Part shown: piece by piece, positions 34,516-46,568 of the stretch
Position numbering within the stretch: the first letter of the stretch is position 1
Layout: the number at the start of each line of letters is the position of its first letter
Source of the DNA: Neoarius graeffei
Taxonomy: Eukaryota > Chordata > Actinopteri > Siluriformes > Ariidae
Direction of reading: 5' to 3'
Assembly: GCF_027579695.1 (NCBI RefSeq)
Contig: NC_083575.1
Coordinates: forward strand, 38,698,154-38,762,153
Length of the DNA stretch: 64,000 bases
The notes under the pieces: model-generated
Database searches by the model: none
Told to the model about the DNA's origin: nothing
What the model saw: the letters and a program-made list of their open reading frames with translations, nothing else
Made by a program: the position numbers and the translations under genes

Positions 34516-34776
<261 letters not shown>

Positions 34777-35621
34777 TTACATCAGACCACAGAGCACGGT
34801 TCCAGACAAAGTTATAGTAGCGTTTCACAAAATCCAGATGATTAAGTTTGTGGTTAACTCACAGAACAGGCCTTTTTTCCCTGGCATACCTTCCAAATGA
34901 TCTGTTGGCATGGAGGTGGCACCTGATGGTGGTTTTGAGGACTTGGAAACCCTAAGATTTTACTTTTTCTTGTAATACACCAACAGTGATCCTTGGGGAA
35001 GGTTTTGCCTCTCTTACCCTCCTCCTCACTGTACATGGGGGCAAAATAAACTTGGGTCCTCTCCCAGGCAAATTTGTAACAGTTCCAGTTGGTGTCCACT
35101 TTTTCTTTTCATCATTGCCCTAACAGTAGAAATGGACATTTTCAGCAGATTAGCTTTTTTTTTTTTTTTATAACCATTACCTGACCTGAACTATGAAGGT
35201 CAACACACTTCTCCCTCATTTGGTTTGTGAGTTCTCTTATCTTTCCCATGTTGATGGATGACAAAGGGAATTTGGTCTCTGTGTCACCTCATATTTGTTC
35301 CCCAGTTAATCAGGAAGTCATAGATTACAGCTTGAAAATTCCTCCATGCGTCAATCAACTCAAAAGTGTACAATTTAAACGGGAAACACGCTTTAGTTAC
35401 ATTATGTTGGCTACAATTTCCAGGGGTGACAATAATTGTGGCAAATGTGTTTTTATTGAAAATTATTTCTTGATGAAGGATTTGTTTTTCTCTGAATAAA
35501 TTTTTCAATTAAAAAAGGTTGGATTTTTCACATTTTTTCTTTGTGAGATGAAGCTACTCCACTGAAAGATGGAATTTTCCTAACCCTTTTTACTACCGTA
35601 TTTTTCGGGCGATAAGGCGCA

Positions 35622-36271
35622 GGCTTTCGTCTAAATGGGGGAACAGGGGCGCTGCGCCCTCTTACTCTCGGCGTGCGCCCCCTTACAGACTCCGTGAAAA
35701 CATCCCAGCAACACTACGTGACAATGTGTCTGATCATCAAATACGTTATAATTGCTCCAAAAATATTCCAATCATAGTAGATACACCGCCAGACGGTGCA
35801 AAAACAATCCGAATTGGCGTTTTCCAGACTGAGGCGCCATGTTGTTTAGTTGTTTACTTGTCGCGGCTGCTCTCGCGAGATTTGACATGGGTTACATACA
35901 AGGTCAGCTGACTTGTAGAGCGAGATTTCTCGAGACTGAATGACCTTTCACCTACCGGCGCGGGAGCTTTTGACAGAAGTAGTTCGCGAGTTGGTTTTGT
36001 TGACACTTGGGCATTTAAAGATGTCATCCCACGGCACGAAGCGGAAGAAAGCCAAAGACTGTCCGGGGCAGAAGAAGATTACTTCTTTCTTTTTCAATGT
36101 TGACAGACAATTTGTTACAATTTCCCTCTCAGATAGCCTCAGAATGTCCCATTGGAGCATTTTTCAAAGGCTTTGCACGGCGGGGGGGGGACAACCGGCA
36201 CCATCTCCCCCGCTTCGCTCCCTCGCCATGGTGAGCGCCCTCATACTAAATTTTTCTAGAAAAAACCCTGA
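35622..36271. mobile_element. 650-bp insertion inside the pogo TIR region
   Basis: Bounded by GGCGCA at 35616-35621 and 36272-36277. The plus strand from 36021 encodes MSSHGTKRKKAKDC...KKITSFF, a basic start followed by a K-I-T-S-F-F word common at the N-terminus of hAT/ZMYM-type transposase proteins. The frame runs on with no domain. Likely a non-autonomous element with a first exon. GGCGCA also occurs naturally in pogo arms, so the duplication is not certain. Confidence 0.5.
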
Positions 36272-36376
36272 GGCGCACCGGATTATATGGCGCACCATGA
36301 ATTAACATGTCTATGTTCACACATAAGGCGCACCAGATTGTAAGGCGCATTAAGCAAAACAACACAGTCCGGTAAA

Positions 36377-36859
36377 TCAAACTTTATTCTGCTCAGTTGT
36401 AACAACAAAATACCGGTACAGAAAAATACACTCACTTATTGATTCATTCCTCTTCCACAAATCCATCGAATTCTTCATCTTCAGTGTCTGAGTTAAACAG
36501 CTATGCGATTTAGGCATCAAGCATGCCCGGATCCCTCTCGTCATTATCCGAATCAGTCTCGTTGCTGTTATCAGTACTTGGCTGTTCAGTGATGATTCCA
36601 GCTTTCGTGAAAGCTCAGCCGACAGTTGCGACCGACACCTCAGCCCACGCATCAGCAATCCATTGGCAGATAGTGTGGCGTAACTAGCCCAGCGTTGCCT
36701 CCCTGTCTTGGTAAAGGTGTGTTCGCCTTCTGTCATCCAATGCTCCCACGCGGCTCGCAATTTTGCTTTGAACGCCCTGTTGACACCAATATCTAGCGGT
36801 TGGAGTTCTTTGGTTAATCTTCCTGGAATGACGGCAAGCTCCGAATTAGTTTGCTTCAC
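36377..36859 (-). pseudogene. pogo transposase C-terminal fragment (DDE_1)
   Basis: 160 residues. LAVIPGRLTKELQPLDIGVNRAFK is the distinctive third-Asp region of Tigger/pogo transposases (QPLD), followed by W-E-H-W-M and the acidic tail. Upstream catalytic motifs and the CENP-B-type DNA-binding domain are absent. Past about residue 75 the alignment-like feel is lost, so a frameshift is likely. It sits in the pogo element and is a deletion remnant. Confidence 0.8.
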
Positions 36860-38335
36860 TTGTTTTTTGACGTCCTGTTACGGGGCCGATCAGGTAGTGA
36901 CACAGCATGCCATAATGCTCTGAATATCCATTGAGCGGAGCGGCTTCGTTGCTTACCAAAGTCGTACTTACACATCGACAAATTTTTGAGCGCATTGTAC
37001 CACATAAAATCGGTCAGTAAGCACAAGTAGTAATCATACATAAGGCGCGCTGGATTATAAGGCGCACTGTCAATTTTTGAGAAAATTTAAGGATTTTAAG
37101 TGCGCCTTACAGTCCCAAAAATACGGTAATTATTACGGGGCGTGCGCATAATTGTGGAGGGCAATGTACATACATGTAACACTTGCACTGATCAACCACA
37201 ACATTATGACCACTGACAGGTGAAATAAATAACATAACACTGATTATCTCATTACAGTGGCACCTGTCAAGGGGTGGGATATATTAGGTAGCAAGAGAAC
37301 AGTCAGTTCTTGAAGCTGACGTGTTGGAAACAGGAAAAATGGGCAAGCGTAAGGATCTGAGTGACTTTGACAAGGGCCAAATTATTACGGCGAGATGACT
37401 GGGTCTGAGCACCTCCAAAATGGCACATCTTGTGGGGTGTTCCTGGTACGCAGTGGTTAGTACCAACCAAAAGTGGTCCATAGGGTTGCAAAATTCCCAG
37501 GAATTTTCAGAGTGGAAAATTTTTTTGGAAATTTTGGGAATTTATGGGAATTTGGGGGAACTTTCAGGAATTTTCAAAACCAACTTTACTTAAAAATTGA
37601 TACCAAAAAAAAGGTCCTTTTATTCAGATTAGGATATTTCTCTGGGTTTCTGTTCTGTTCAGAAGAACATACAAGCAAAAACAAGTATGTAACTAATTAA
37701 ACAACTGAGAAATTAATAACTACCAAATGTTTTACAAAAACAATATGGGTTTTCCCTGGTACATGTATAATGAATTAAACAATAACCTTAGACTTTGTGA
37801 GAACTTATCTTCAAAAGCAACTTTAACTTTACTTATGATTTTGAAGACTGCCTTCTGTAACTTTGTTTACTAATTACACTTCAACAACTTGAATTCCTTT
37901 TTCATTTTGCAACTGGTTTGTAAACCATATCTTGTCAAGTAATTTGTTTGCAAATTATCGGATTAGAAGTAATGATTAGGGTATACAATACTATTAAAAC
38001 AAATGACATTAAACAGCCTTGCTCCAGATTCAAAGAAAAAAGTGGCACTAATATTTTACAAGCAGCAAAACTTATTTCAAGACTACTAGTAATTAGAAAT
38101 TTTACATTTTTTATATATAAAAATAATGGTATTTCCCAGCTGGGAGGTCCGTATCGTGAAATACCGTGAACGAGGTCTTGAAAGTACTGAGCGAGACCCT
38201 CTGGGCCGAGGTCAGTATTCAAGGCCGAGGTCACGGTATTTCACCATACGGACCGACCTTAAGCTAGTAAATAATATATTTATTTTTTTCTTTACCAAAT
38301 TCTAACAGAAAACGAGAGCGCCCGAAAGGGAAAAC

Positions 38336-38516
38336 CGAGCCGAGCCACCATTTTGAATCCTCATTCACGGCTGTAATGCAAATTGCTTCCTCCTCAGTAT
38401 ACAAGTGCACTTCCATGGCAGGAGGAAAAAAAAAAAAAAACTACATTTTGCCACCTATGTAGTCCCCTATTTATACAAAATTGAGTCATTCAGGATTCAG
38501 CCATGTTTTTGCTCGG
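38336..38516. repeat. 181-bp segment shared with 42195-42365
   Basis: From gagccgagcc...ccattttgaatcctcattca to ggattcagccatgtttttgctcgg. The copy 3.7 kb away is in another element and is nearly identical except for an A run and single bases. Confidence 0.9.
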
Positions 38517-38538
38517 CGTTGGCAGTAGTTACAGGTTT

Positions 38539-38631
38539 TTAGCATTCTTCTGAAATGTTTTCTTTTATTTCTTCTGCCTCAGGGTAGTAAAACTCGCTTT
38601 CGCTGCGAAGACTGTCGTTATCGCTATCCAT
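38539..38631 (-). CDS. Acidic 30-residue ORF, unknown
   Basis: ATG to TAA: MDSDNDSLRSESEFYYPEAE, then EIKENISEEC. It follows the shared 181-bp segment, whose cgccattttg word is promoter-like when read from the minus side. The composition resembles the acidic N-termini of transposon-linked P2X7-ballast-like proteins (compare 28729-29159). Only weak evidence. Confidence 0.3.
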   Translation of the reverse strand: MDSDNDSLRSESEFYYPEAEEIKENISEEC

Positions 38632-39028
38632 GATGTAAAATTAATGCTATTCTCCTGAGAAATGCAAAAATAAACGTTGACAAAAATTGCTACTATGTTT
38701 GTTGTTGTGAACAAGCGAGTCGCCAGAGGTCCGTAACTGGGGTCCGTACCATAGGCTATGGACCCGCTCGCCAGCCAATCAGAGCGCAGGATTTGATGGA
38801 AACCGGACCGCGAAAAAAATAATCCTTGTTATTTTATGATGTGATACCTTTGTGATTAAATCTGTAGACAAGCCTTCAAGTTTTGTAACATTTTGTAATA
38901 AAAATGGTCAAAATTGAGTTTTTGCAAGATTTTTAGAAATCACTACTTGTTATACAAGGAGTTAGATTTCCAGTTAATTCTTACCAAAGGGTACACTCTA
39001 GAAAAATAATCTATTCAATTCAAAATTA

Positions 39029-39234
39029 CTAGATGTCCGAGGGACACTTAATAGAAATCTATTCAAATGCAGATTCGAGAGATCCCCAACACACACACAA
39101 AAAATTTATTCAATATATGTGTAGTAGACCAAGGGATACAAGACCTTCTACACTTTTGTGGTAGGGAACTTGGGAATGCGCATTTGACCTTTGACAATTT
39201 TGACTGGATTTCTATTAAGTGTCCCTCGGACTAG
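39029..39234. mobile_element. 206-bp MITE-like palindrome
   Basis: Left GTCCGAGGGACACTTAATAG and right complement are matching arms (about 28 bp). No coding. Nested inside the hAT element. Confidence 0.7.
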
Positions 39235-39339
39235 ATAATTGAGATTGAGAATAATAATTTTTCACTGAAAAATCTGAATACTAATATTGAAAAACTAAAA
39301 GCCTTTTATTAATTGGCCTTTAGCAATATGTCCTATTCT

Positions 39340-39590
39340 TAACTAGAAAAGCACTCGGACAGCGCAGACCTCCACCAAGAATCCTTTAAAAAAAATCCAG
39401 GATCCAGAAGGTGATCCGGATCGCCGCCAAAATTTAATGGATCGTTACTTGTGCCCAGTCACACCTCTGGAAAAAATTTCAGAGCAAGCCGTTCATAACT
39501 TTTTCCGTAATGTTGCTAACAGACAAACCAACAAACAAACTAACCAACGCTACCGAAAACATAACCTCCTTGGCGGAGGTAATTAGCACA
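39340..39590. repeat. Diverged interspersed repeat ending tggcggaggtaat
   Basis: The phrase ggatcgccgccaaaatttaatgg and the end ccttggcggaggtaatt resemble the widespread repeats also seen near 47094-47400 and 48480-48852. Confidence 0.5.
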
Positions 39591-40168
39591 AAACAGTACA
39601 TAATTGAAAGAAAGGCTTAACATGGGTTTTAATTTGTTTTTCTGGGTGATGAAATGTTTAAAACTTAATAAATACCAAAATTGAAAATTCCCAAAAATTC
39701 CCAGGCCCTTCAAAATTCCTGGAAACTTTCCAGGAAAGTTTCCAAAATTCCCAGAAACTTTCCACCCCTTTGCAACCCTAGTGGTCCAGTGGAAGGACAA
39801 CTGGTGAACCGGTGACAGGATCATGGGTGTTGAAGGCTCATTGATTCACATAGAGCACGAAGGCTAGCCCATATGGTCCAATCCTGCAGAAGAGCTACTG
39901 TAGCACAAACTGCTGAAAAAGTTAATCAGCACATGACCTTGGTGCCATTTCACCAGTTGTCCTTCCTTGGACCACTTTTGGCCGGTAATAACCACTGCAT
40001 ACCATGAACACCACACAAGATGTGCCATTTTGGAAATGCTCAGAGACCCAGTCATCTAGCTGTCACAATTTGTCCCTTGTCAAAGTCACTCAGATCCTTA
40101 CACTTGCCCATTTTTCCTGTTTCCAACACATCAACTTCAAGAACTGACTGTTCTCTTGCTACCTAATA

Positions 40169-41230
40169 GACCCCTTTCACATGACGTCACCGCGCCGCGA
40201 GATTTTGTTAGGCACCATATTGGAAGACCAAGTACATGCACTCACAATATAAAACAAAGTACGAGCGAGAGTAAAGTGACACGATGGATGATAATTCTGG
40301 TTATGTGAGTACATTACCAGCTGCAGAAAGGGCACGGTATGTGGAGAAACTGGCTGTGATTGATGGGTTTGACCCATATGATAAGACTCGCAGCAAGGGA
40401 GAATGGAAACATAAGGAGGACCGGACACCAATTCTGCCATCTGTTTGCTACCCAGACATTGTAAACTATTTGTTGTTTACACCCAGTGCCTACACTCAGT
40501 GTTCGAACTATGCCGATATTTTCGGGGTGTCCCTTTTTTTCTTTTGGGGGGGTGGGGGGGTGGGGGGGTTGGGGGCGCTTGCGCTTGTCTCGGAGCGCGA
40601 ATCTCCAAACACATGAGAAGCCTATCTTACGCACATATCACGCGGACTCCACACCTCCACACACGCATCGCGTCTGAAGTCATAACTCATCAGGGGAAAT
40701 CGTGTCCGCATTGGCATGTTCAAAAAACAACCTCACGTCAACAATGATACCACACGCAAGAAAAAAAAACAAAAAAAAAAACAGTCAGGCTACTCAACAA
40801 CCAACCTGGCAGCAGCGAGCAAGCCCCAAACCATCCTAAATTATTATTATTATTATTATTAAATTGTAGAAGTCTGGGAGGCTTGCTCCTCATACAGTTA
40901 TCAACTTGGGGCCAATTTAGCATGTTTTAAATCTGAATTTCTTGCGTTTGCTTACCTCAAAGTGTCCGCAGACCATGCACAGACTTATCCATTATATCCA
41001 CAGTTTTTTGCCAAGTCTCACACAGGTTTCTTTCAAGTCTACTGTTGGGCCAATAAATCATAAATAAAACAGCTCAGATTTGTTTGTTTAAGTCGTTTGC
41101 CACTCCACTTTATTCTCGTGGGTTCACATACCGCTGCCGTTATTTCCCCCTAATCACGAGTTTGTTGGTCTTCCAAAATGGCGCAGGGTCTGTTTACTTC
41201 CGGTTTCGGGTGACGTCAGTGAAAGGGGTC
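40169..41230 (+). mobile_element. TA-flanked element with GACCCCTTTCAC ends
   Basis: Ends GACCCCTTTCAC and GTGAAAGGGGTC, with TA on both sides (40167-40168, 41231-41232). The terminal word is shared with the THAP palindrome at 23321-24428. It carries one exon (40284-40497) and a nested G-rich insertion from about 40497. Tentatively ISL2EU-like. Confidence 0.7.
40284..40497 (+). CDS. Orphan exon of an ISL2EU/YqaJ-type protein (tentative)
   Basis: ATG opens MDDNSGYVSTLPAAERARYV, then DGFDPYDKTRSKGEW, RTPILPSVCYPDIVNYLLFTPSAYT. I recognise this as the common N-terminus of fish proteins annotated with SWIM zinc finger or YqaJ-nuclease domains, which occur with ISL2EU transposons. That is memory, not a search. 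After S-A-Y-T the reading passes into foreign sequence (cagtgttcgaactatg, the start of another insertion), so the donor and downstream exons are missing. The frame is intact as far as it goes. Confidence 0.5.
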
Positions 41231-41241
41231 TATATACGGTA

Positions 41242-41773
41242 CACTATATTGCCAAAAGTATTTGCTCACCCATCCAAATTATCGGAATCAGGTGTTCCAA
41301 TCACTTCCATGGCCACAGGCATATAAAATCAAGCACCTAGGCATGCAGACTGTTTTTACAGTTTGGAGCTGGCCCCTTCCTCTTCCAACATGACCGTGCA
41401 CCAGTGCACAAAGCAAGGTCCATAAAGACATGGATGACAGAGTCTGGTGTGGATGAACTTGACTGGCCTGCACAGAGTCCTGACCTCAACCTGATAGAAC
41501 ACCTTTGGGATGAATCAGAGCGGAGATTGAGAGCCAGGCCTTCTCGTCCAACATCAGTGTGTGACCTCACAAATGCGCTTCTGGAAGAATGGTCAAAAAT
41601 TCCCATAAACACACTCCTAAACCTTGTGGACAGCCTTCCCAGAAGAGTTGAAGCTGTTCTAACTGCAAAGGGTGGACCAACGTCATATTGAACCCTATGG
41701 ATTAGGAATGGGATGCCACTTAAGCTCATATGTGAGTCAAGGCAGGTGAGCAAATACTTTTGGCAATATAGTG
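41242..41773 (+). mobile_element. Tc1 mini-element, 532 bp
   Basis: TIRs CACTATATTGCCAAAAGTAT at both ends, TA at 41240-41241 and 41774-41775. An internal deletion fuses the 5' region to the 3' part of the transposase. Confidence 0.92.
41404..41691 (+). pseudogene. Tc1 transposase C-terminal remnant
   Basis: The frame starts just upstream with F-L-F-Q-H-D-R-A-P-V-H-K-A, which holds the second catalytic Asp. It continues through QSPDLNLIEHLWDE (third catalytic Glu) to the stop. The DNA-binding domain and first Asp are deleted. The frame is otherwise clean. Confidence 0.88.
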
Positions 41774-41924
41774 TATATCTCACTCCTCAACAGGTGCCAC
41801 TGTAATGAAATAAAATGTTATTCACTTCACTCGTCAGTGATCATAATGTTGTGGCTGAACGGTATTAGTATAAATATATAATACTATTATATATATGCAC
41901 ACATTTTAGCTGTATGAACCCTAA

Positions 41925-42900
41925 GGCCAAAAAAAAAAAAAAAAAAAAAAAAAAGTGTGTTTCCGGTAACCCGACCGACCGAGAATTTCGGCGGCGAAAC
42001 TGCCGACCGTAAAGTTTTTATTACAAATTTCCCTCAATATTTTAGTGTAAGTGGCATTAGTTTGTCATAATTTTTTGTTTCAACGCATTCAAGTTGTGAA
42101 AGAAATGATAAAAAGTAAAATGTTTCGCCACTTCTATCAGCCCTCCTGCATAAACATGGAAGCGCACTTGTATACTGAAGGAGGAAGGCAAAACTGAGCC
42201 GAGCCGCCATTTTGAATCCTCATTCAAGGCTGTAATGCAAATTGCTTCCTCTTCAGTATACAAGTGCACTTCCATGGCAGGGAAAAACACTACATTTTGC
42301 CGCCTATGTAGTCCCCTATTTATACAAATAGGAGTCATTCAGGATTCAGCCATGTTTTTGCTCGGTGTTTTTGCTCGACCCAAGTTCTACAGTAGGCTAG
42401 GCGAGGCCGTCTGCTTTTAATGGAAGTAGCCTAGCCTAGGACGTTATTTTCACGTTATTTCTTGATGAGGTGTTTTCATGTTATTACATGAAAATATCAT
42501 GAAATAACGTGATAATTTTGTATCATGAAATTACGTGATGTTATGTTATTACATGATAAATATATTGTAAAAACTTTTAACAATATCTTTTCACGTAATT
42601 ACTTGATTCTAAGCCAATTTTTTTTTGTGTGGCAGCAATACGCTTCCGTAGATCATAACTCGAACTCTCGCGGTATTTTTTTTTTATTCGTTTAAAGATT
42701 TAAAACACTTTTATTTTATTATGATGTGTGGTATAAAGGATTCTGTGTCAAAATACTATTTTGTAAGATGTTTACTTGTGTTAATTTTTTCGAACAAAAT
42801 AAAAAAAAATTAAGAAAAAAAAAAAACCTTTTTCCTACCTACCGACCTTATTTTAGTATTTCATGTTACCTGAAACACACTATCTTTTTTTTTTTTGGCC
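41925..42900. mobile_element. TAA-flanked DNA element (Harbinger-like MITE)
   Basis: Ends GGCC + A run + GTGTGTTTCCGGTAACC and GTTACCTGAAACACAC + T run + GGCC; TAA at 41922-41924 and 42901-42903. Contains the shared segment at 42195-42365 and repeated cacgttatt/catgaaataacgtg words near 42440-42560. No transposase. Confidence 0.65.
42195..42365. repeat. 171-bp segment shared with 38336-38516
   Basis: See the copy at 38336. A short inverted duplicate of its centre precedes it (catggaagcgcacttgtatac near 42157). Confidence 0.88.
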
Positions 42901-43096
42901 TAATAACACACAACTCTACTCGTACTGCCTCAATATAAAGCAGCCGGCAGCAAACTCAAAACAACAAACAAGGAAAACATCAGCAGATACAGTGGGAGCG
43001 CCGTATTCATGGGGGATACGTTTCAAGATCTAACACAGATAACCGAAACCACAGATACAAGCGAACCATTTATGAAGCTTGTGTTTCATATACATA

Positions 43097-44652
43097 CAGT
43101 CAAAGTAAAAAGTATGTGAACTCTTTGTAATTATCTGGCTTTCTGCATGAATTGGAGATAAAAAGTGATCTGATCTTCATCCAAGTCACAGGTACTGATA
43201 TACACAATGAGCTTGAGCCAATAACACACACAAAAAAAAATTCTACTTTTTCATGACTTTATTATACAAATGCATTCAACATTCACAGTATTGGTGGAAA
43301 AAGTAAGTGAACCTTTGGATTTAATAACTGGTTGACCCTCTGACAGCAATGACCTCAACCAGGCGCTTCCTCTAACTGCAGATCAGACCTGTGCACCGTG
43401 CAGGGGGAATTTTAACCCATTCTTCCCTGCAGAACTGCCTTAACTCTTCCATATTCTTGGGTTGTCTTCTGTGTATGGCTGTCTTCAAGTCATTCCACAG
43501 CATTGAGATCTGGGCTCTGACTAGGCCACTCCAAAAGGTGGATTTTGTTCTTCTGAAACCATTGTGCTGTGGATTTGCTGCGATGTTTGGGGTCATTGTC
43601 CTGTTGCATCACCCAGCCTCTTCTGAGCTTCAGTTGACGGACAGACACCCTCACATTATCCTGGAGAATTTGTTGATAAATTTGGGAATTCATTTTCCCC
43701 TCAATGATGGCAAGCTGTCCAGGCCCTGACACAGCAAAGCAGGCCCAAATCATGATGTTCCCTCCACTATACTTTACTGTAGGGATGATGTTTTGATGTT
43801 GATCTGCAGTGCCCTTTTTACGCCAAATGGAGTTCTGCTTGTTCCTCCCAAATAGTTAAATTTTGGTTTCATCACTCCACAAAACATTTTCCCAGTACCA
43901 TTGTGGAGTTTCCAAGTGCTCTTTTGCAAAATTCAGGCGTGCAGCAATGTTCTTTTTTGACAGCAGTGGCTTCCTTCTTGGTGTCCTGCCATGGACTCCT
44001 TTCTTGTTCAATGTTTTGCGTATTGTTGAATCATGAACAGAGATGTTAGCCAGTTCTAATGACATCTTCAAGTCTTTCGCTGTCACTCTAGGGTTCTTCT
44101 TTACCTCATTAATGATTTTGCGTTGTGCTCTTGGGGTCATCTTGGCAGGGCACCCACTTCTAGGCAGAGTAGCCACAATACCTAATCGTCTCCATTTATA
44201 GACACCTTGCCTGACAGTAGACTGATGAATACCTAAAATCTTTGAGATGGCTCTGTAACCCTTTCCAGCCTTATGCAAGTTAGCAATTCTTGATCTTAGG
44301 TCTTCAGATAGCTCTTTTGTGCGAGGCATGATTCCCATCTGGATATGCATCTTGTCAAAAGTTCAAACTCAAACTTTTCAGGGGTTTTTATCAATCAAAG
44401 TAATTCTAGGCCACACCCCTTTTTAAAAAGTCATTAGCTTAGGGTTCACTTACTTTTTCCAACTTTCAGTTTCACAGTTTGAATGATTTATTCAATATGG
44501 TCAAACATTCTTTGAAAATCTGTGTATCTTTAGTTAGAGGAGACCGTCTTTGTTCATGATTGTGACTTACATGAAGATATGACCATGTTTTATTTGGGAA
44601 TTAGACAAATATAGAAAATTCCAAGGGGTTCACAAACTTGTTACTTTGACTG
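43097..44652 (-). mobile_element. Tc1-family transposon, another family
   Basis: TIRs CAGTCAAAGTAAAAAGTATG and the diverged right end (ttactttgactg), TA at 43095-43096 and 44653-44654. 1,556 bp. Confidence 0.93.
43372..44350 (-). pseudogene. Tc1 transposase pseudogene
   Basis: An N-terminal 164-residue frame (43856-44350) has both HTH units, the L-P-R-S-G-C-P hook and the first catalytic Asp in VLWSDETKI, then TAA where relatives have Glu. 43490-43753 gives MIWACFAVSGPGQLAII through the second D in QQDNDPKHRS and SPDLNAVE; another frame change follows (43372-43596). At least one stop and two frameshifts. Inactive. Confidence 0.9.
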
Positions 44653-44654
44653 TA

Positions 44655-45668
44655 CAGACCTATGATGAGTTTCAATTATAAATTCTGCACAATATGAGCG
44701 CAACAACAGTAACTAATAATAAAACCGTTATAACAATATACTGTAATAAAAGTTATATGAGGGTGCGCTCTCCCTCTCTTTCTCGCTTTCGCTCTCTCAT
44801 GAACGGGATTCTGAGATTTCCTCTGAATAGTTTGTTTTACGGCTGAGGCACGGAGATGGATGTAAGAGCAGAAACCTTTCATTTACACAGAAATGTCAAA
44901 GTAACAAAACACACCAAGCATGAAAATGCGTCAGTAAAAATGAGAAAACAAACAAACAAACAAACAGTACACATCAGTATGGAAAATAAAACCAAAAGCA
45001 AGACAAACTAACAGAAACTGGGGTTTAAATAAAGCAAGTAATAATGGAAAGTGAAAGGAGGAGGTGTGCGTGGGTAATGCTGTCTATAAGCAGGGTGTGT
45101 AGTTCGAGGGGTCATGCTTGTATCAGTGTTCTCCACTTTTCAAAAATAAAAGGTGGTGGTGGGGGTTTGGGGGAAGCTGACGGACTTTGGGCTTTTTTGA
45201 CAGTGAAACTGGCCAATAAATGGATTGGAAATGCTAAATCAATGTTAAAATCATTTTACAAAAAATTAACACACTTACTGTACATATCATCTTTATTGTC
45301 AATGTGAGACTCGTTTGACATTTCAGTTAAGACTGTTGCGCATCCCTGAATTAATTATATTTTTTTCTGTGTGTGAAAAATAAATGAACTTCCATGCAGA
45401 AACAAAATACCCAATTACAATAAATGCATACATTTTTTACAATACACATAATTAATGTTAATTGGGTGAAACCTCTACAATCCATGCATAAGCTGGTGCG
45501 CGTGCCTGAGACTGGCACTACAAAGCCACCCCGGCCTCCGTAGTTCGGGTCCTTTGACCCAGGAACCTGGAAGTCCTGCAGTAAACAACCACAGGGAGGC
45601 AACGGGAAGATGCAGCTCTTGCCTACGCAATCACAGATACATAAAATAAAAAGACCTGAACTTAACTA

Positions 45669-45700
<32 letters not shown>

Positions 45701-45728
45701 CGTTATATGGATTACAGTAACTGTGTAT
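44655..45728. other. Unassigned stretch with (TG)n
   Basis: AAAC repeats near 44948-44966 and a TG microsatellite at 45671-45699. 45480-45600 is GC-richer but gives no convincing exon. Confidence 0.5.
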
Positions 45729-46169
45729 GGTCAGAAACAGTGGTTGCGTTAGACTTTTTCATTGTCCGTCATTTTGACGGACAGGGTCGTAAAAATTCCG
45801 TCATTGTCCGTTATTATCAGTCATTTTATTTTAACTTTTAAATGACAATGTATATAGGCTATAAATGCTATATATTTAATAACTTGTGTTTTCATGGACT
45901 CATTTTCATTTAAAAATTAATTCACAGAACAAGCTTGTATTATTTAATCATTTATTTATGTATTTATGATGCAAAAAGATGAACAGAGATTCTGACGTTC
46001 GGTCACTTGTGAACCCATTTTCCCTCCGCTAAAAACATTGCGGCTGTTGTGCCTTAACGGGCATATGAACAATGTTATTTTACAATGTAGCAAGACAATT
46101 GCAGTTAAAATATGAACAGTCCACTACAACGATTTAAGTGACAATCTAATTTGACCTGTTTGCGTGAGC

Positions 46170-46568
46170 TCAAACCTTCCTTCTGGCCCGCATGGATTTA
46201 AATTGGGAGCTCGCTTGTGCATAATCAAAGTCGTCAATGGAGACTGCTGCCGAGGCAATTGTCATTAAATTTTGCGTCTTTGCCTCGGACAGATGACTTC
46301 TCATTGACGTTTTAATTTTATTCTGAAGGCTGAACCCGCGTTCTGCTGCGACACTGGAGACTGGAATAACCAGCGCCACTTCAGCCAAAGTTCTGAAGTC
46401 GGGAAACATTTCTCCCAGGGAAGTGATCAGAAGCCGGCAAGAGCCTCTGAAAGTTGGATTTCCCGACCCTGCTAGTACTCTCTTCATAGGGAGGAAATCC
46501 TGCAGCATGCGGTCTTTCTGCACCAGTGGTGCAGCTGCACCCCGCGGTGACCCGTAGTGGGCTGACAC
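46170..46568 (-). pseudogene. hAT transposase C-terminal dimerisation domain
   Basis: 132-residue frame. L-A-E-V-A-L-V-I-P-V-S-S-V-A-A-E-R-G-F-S, then N-K-I-K-T-S-M-R-S-H-L-S-E, is the hallmark C-terminal block of hAT-superfamily proteins (family knowledge). The first 30 residues look non-transposase. The catalytic core and BED finger are absent. It could be an exon left after internal deletion; no donor or acceptor was fixed. Confidence 0.88.

Larger units (their letters stand above)
35596..37126 (-). mobile_element. pogo/Tigger-like element
   Basis: TIRs CCGTATTTTTCGGGC...AAGGCGCA (left) and the matching right end, with TA on both sides (35594-35595, 37127-37128). Sub-terminal ggcgcacc words repeat, as in common fish pogo relatives. 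It is itself interrupted at 35622-36271. Confidence 0.88.
37481..39780. mobile_element. hAT element, 2.3 kb, non-autonomous
   Basis: TIR TAGGGTTGCAAA at 37481 and complement ending at 39780. GTGGTCCA is duplicated at 37473-37480 and 39781-39788: an 8-bp duplication, diagnostic of hAT. Sub-terminal regions are rich in aattcccag words. The interior holds several other repeats but no transposase. Confidence 0.92.
37186..41862. mobile_element. Old Tc1-like foldback, heavily interrupted
   Basis: Ends: cactgatcaaccacaacatt (37186) and its diverged complement (cagtgatcataatgttgtgg, to about 41862). The piece 37200-37480 plus 39789-39935 is a Tc1 5' region (aaaatgggcaagcgtaaggatctgagtg, a start and HTH coding remnant). 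39936-40166 is the same 5' region inverted. The result is a palindromic remnant with no catalytic domain, split by the insertions at 37481, 40169 and 41242. Confidence 0.75.
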
